Positions 6,465-8,181 of a stretch of DNA of 8,181 nt are shown here, piece by piece. Source of the stretch: a bacterium. GTDB lineage: Bacteria; Desulfobacterota; Binatia; UBA12015. Numbering within the stretch: position 1 is the stretch's first letter; each line of letters opens with the position of its first letter. The notes under the pieces are model-generated. The model had not been told where the DNA came from. It searched no databases and was given only the letters and a program-made list of their open reading frames with translations. Position numbers and translations under genes: made by a program. The stretch is from the NCBI GenBank assembly GCA_029976905.1, contig JAPOLW010000147.1, positions 1 through 8,181 of the forward strand. Direction: 5' to 3'.

Positions 6465-7616
6465 ATGCCAGAAGCGTACATCATCGATGCCCTGCGGAGT
6501 CCCACGGGACGCAAGAAGGGGAAACTCGCCGGGATGCATCCCGCCGATCTGGGGGCCCACTCGCTGAAGGCCCTGGTCGAACGGACCGGGATCGACCCCC
6601 ACATCGTCGAGGACGTCGTCTTTGGCTGTGTCGACACCATCGGTCCGCAGGCCGGCGACATTGCCCGGACCTGCTGGCTCGCCGCGGGGTTGCCCGACGA
6701 GGTGCCCGGCACCACCGTCGATCGCCAGTGCGGCTCATCCCAGCAGGCGGTTCACTTCGCAGCGCAGGCCGTGATGAGTGGCACCAGCGACGTCGTGGTC
6801 GCTGGGGGCGTGCAGAGCATGAACATGATCCCCATCTCCTCTGCCATGACCTGCGCGGAGCCGTTGGGCTTCACCGATCCCTTCTCCTCCTCCAGGGGAT
6901 GGGTCGAGCGCTACGGCACCCAGGAGGTGTCGCAGTTCCGGTCTGCCGAGATGATTGCCGAGAAGTGGGATCTCTCGCGTCGCGACATGGAGGAATTCGC
7001 GCTTCAGTCGAACGAGCGGGCGTGGAATGCGATCCGCAGCGGCCGCTTCGAGCGCGAGATCGTTCCGGTGGGTGATTTCGTGGTGGATGAGACCCCCCGC
7101 GAGACCAATCTCGCCAAGATGGCATCGTTGTCGCCTCTGCAGGAGGGCGGTCGCATTACCGCGGCCGTCTCGAGCCAGATCGCCGACGCCTCGGCGGCGC
7201 TCCTTCTGGCGTCGGAGGCGGCGGTCGCGCGGTACGGTCTGAAGCCGCGTGCCCGTATCCATCACCTGAGCGTGCGGGGCGCAGATCCGGTCTGGATGCT
7301 CACGGCGCCCATTCCGGCGACGGCGTATGCTCTGGAGAAGGCCGGCATGTCGCTCGACGACATCGACCTGATCGAAATCAACGAGGCTTTCGCCTCCGTC
7401 GTTCTTGCCTGGCAGAGGGAGACCGGCGCGGATCTCGAGAAGGTCAACGTCAATGGGGGCGCCATCGCCCTCGGCCATCCGCTCGGTGCGACGGGCGCCA
7501 AGTTGATGACCACGCTCCTGCACGAGCTGGAGCGCACCGGTGGACGCTTCGGATTGCAGACGATGTGCGAGGGCGGGGGCCAGGCCAACGTCACGATCCT
7601 CGAGCGGCTCGACTGA
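6465..7616 (+). CDS. fadA6: FadA6-like acetyl-CoA acetyltransferase (thiolase)
   Basis: A 383-residue degradative thiolase. All three catalytic motifs are present: DRQCGSSQQA with nucleophile Cys89, ALGHPLGATG with His338, and TMCEGGGQAN with Cys368, plus the NEAF motif (EINEAFASV). Long stretches agree with my recollection of mycobacterial FadA6, including AGDIARTCWLAAGLPDEVPG, VAGGVQSMNMIPISSAMT, RYGTQEVSQFR and RARIHHLSVRGADPV. FadA6 removes acetyl-CoA from the linear 6-methyl-3,7-dioxo-decanedioyl-CoA made by IpdAB, yielding 4-methyl-5-oxo-octanedioyl-CoA. The ATG at 6465 is preceded at five bases by GGGGAGG (6453-6459), and the gene begins 11 bases after the Ltp-like stop. A general beta-ketothiolase is the alternative, but both sequence and setting favour FadA6. 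No truncation or odd residue is seen. Confidence 0.92.
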   Translation: MPEAYIIDALRSPTGRKKGKLAGMHPADLGAHSLKALVERTGIDPHIVEDVVFGCVDTIGPQAGDIARTCWLAAGLPDEVPGTTVDRQCGSSQQAVHFAAQAVMSGTSDVVVAGGVQSMNMIPISSAMTCAEPLGFTDPFSSSRGWVERYGTQEVSQFRSAEMIAEKWDLSRRDMEEFALQSNERAWNAIRSGRFEREIVPVGDFVVDETPRETNLAKMASLSPLQEGGRITAAVSSQIADASAALLLASEAAVARYGLKPRARIHHLSVRGADPVWMLTAPIPATAYALEKAGMSLDDIDLIEINEAFASVVLAWQRETGADLEKVNVNGGAIALGHPLGATGAKLMTTLLHELERTGGRFGLQTMCEGGGQANVTILERLD

Positions 7617-7639
7617 CGGCGCAGCAGGGGGGAGCCGAC

Positions 7640-8181
7640 ATGGGAATCTGTGAGGGCAGGGTGGTCATCGTCACCGGAGCGGGTCGTGGGCTCGGCCGGG
7701 CGCACGCGCTCGAGTTCGCCCGCCAGGGCGCAAAGGTGGTGGTCAACGACCTCGGTGCGGAACTCGATGGGTCGGGCGGCTCGCAGGGGCCGGCGAACGA
7801 GGTGGCGGAGGAGATCCGGGCTCTCGGAAGCGAGGCCGCGGTCAACGGCGACGACGTCGCCGATTGGGAGGGCGGCAAGCGTTTGGTGCAGACCGCGCTC
7901 GATCACTTCGGACGCCTCGACGTGGTGGTCAACAATGCGGGTTTCCTGCGCGACCGCATGTTCGTAAATGCCGCCGAGGACGAATGGGATGCCGTCATCC
8001 GGGTGCACCTCAAGGGGCACTTCTGCACGACGCGCCATGCGTGCCAGCATTGGCGGGGCCGGGTCAAGGCGGGCGAGAAGGTCGACGCGCGCATCATCAA
8101 CACGAGTTCCGGTGCCGGCCTTCAGGGAAGCATCGCGCAGGCGGTCTACTCGGCGGCCAAAGGGGGCATCGCATCGCTGAC
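7640..8181 (+). CDS. Short-chain dehydrogenase/reductase resembling Rv3548c, 3'-truncated by the window edge
   Basis: The first 180 residues of a classical NAD(P)-dependent SDR; the frame stays open to the right edge, so the C-terminus is outside. Seen: the Rossmann glycine motif TGAGRGLG (12-19), a VVNDLG segment after the second strand (Asp in the position that often favours NAD), NNAG (98-101), the catalytic serine in NTSSGAG (Ser156 or Ser157), and YSAAK with Tyr170 and Lys174. GRVVIVTGAG, RAHALEFA, VHLKGHF, WRGRVKAGEKVDARIINTSSGAGLQGS and the long insert before YSAAK resemble mycobacterial Rv3548c, an SDR beside echA20 and ipdAB in the KstR2 regulon; its substrate is not established as far as I know. 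It also resembles the dehydrogenase part of peroxisomal multifunctional enzyme 2. A purine-rich site (GGGGGGAG, 7627-7634) lies five bases before the ATG, and fadA6 ends 23 bases upstream. Confidence 0.88.
   Translation, partial: MGICEGRVVIVTGAGRGLGRAHALEFARQGAKVVVNDLGAELDGSGGSQGPANEVAEEIRALGSEAAVNGDDVADWEGGKRLVQTALDHFGRLDVVVNNAGFLRDRMFVNAAEDEWDAVIRVHLKGHFCTTRHACQHWRGRVKAGEKVDARIINTSSGAGLQGSIAQAVYSAAKGGIASL

Overview
This is a compact, high-GC stretch of bacterial DNA carrying one run of co-oriented genes, all on the + strand. It reads as part of a steroid (cholesterol or bile-acid type) catabolism operon. The closest matches I can recall are proteins of the mycobacterial KstR2 regulon, which degrades the C and D rings after HIP-CoA is formed. 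I had no database search, so family assignments rest on motif recognition and remembered sequences. The taxon cannot be fixed. The GC-rich third positions, strong GGAGG-type ribosome sites and TGATG stop/start overlaps fit a high-GC actinobacterium, proteobacterium or related uncultured lineage.

Layout: (1) 1-888, ipdA, open to the left edge, with a strange low-complexity first ~110 bases; (2) 900-1667, ipdB; (3) 1671-2435, echA20; (4) 2435-3595, a large FadE30-like acyl-CoA dehydrogenase; (5) 3566-3649, a perfect-phase 28-bp tandem triplication of the end of that gene, followed by a non-coding gap to 3736; (6) 3737-4792, a small FadE32/33-like acyl-CoA dehydrogenase subunit; (7) 4820-5266, a DUF35 zinc-ribbon/OB-fold protein; (8) 5266-6453, an Ltp/SCP-x-like thiolase-fold protein, probably a retro-aldolase partner of the DUF35 protein; (9) 6465-7616, fadA6 thiolase; (10) 7640 to the right edge, a short-chain dehydrogenase resembling Rv3548c, truncated by the window.

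How they fit together, by homology to the mycobacterial pathway: EchA20 opens ring D. IpdAB hydrolytically opens the last ring, giving a linear methyl-dioxo-decanedioyl-CoA. FadA6 thiolytically removes acetyl-CoA, and the FadE proteins and the SDR supply alpha,beta-dehydrogenation and alcohol/ketone redox steps. The DUF35-Ltp pair is of the type that cleaves steroid side chains by retro-aldol reaction, so the locus may combine side-chain and ring catabolism.

I see no tRNA, rRNA, CRISPR, insertion sequence or convincing intrinsic terminator. The most unusual parts are the 28-bp triplication at the end of the FadE gene, the signal-poor start of the second FadE, the mixed active site of the Ltp-like protein, and the aberrant left end. 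I do not see a wholly new system here.
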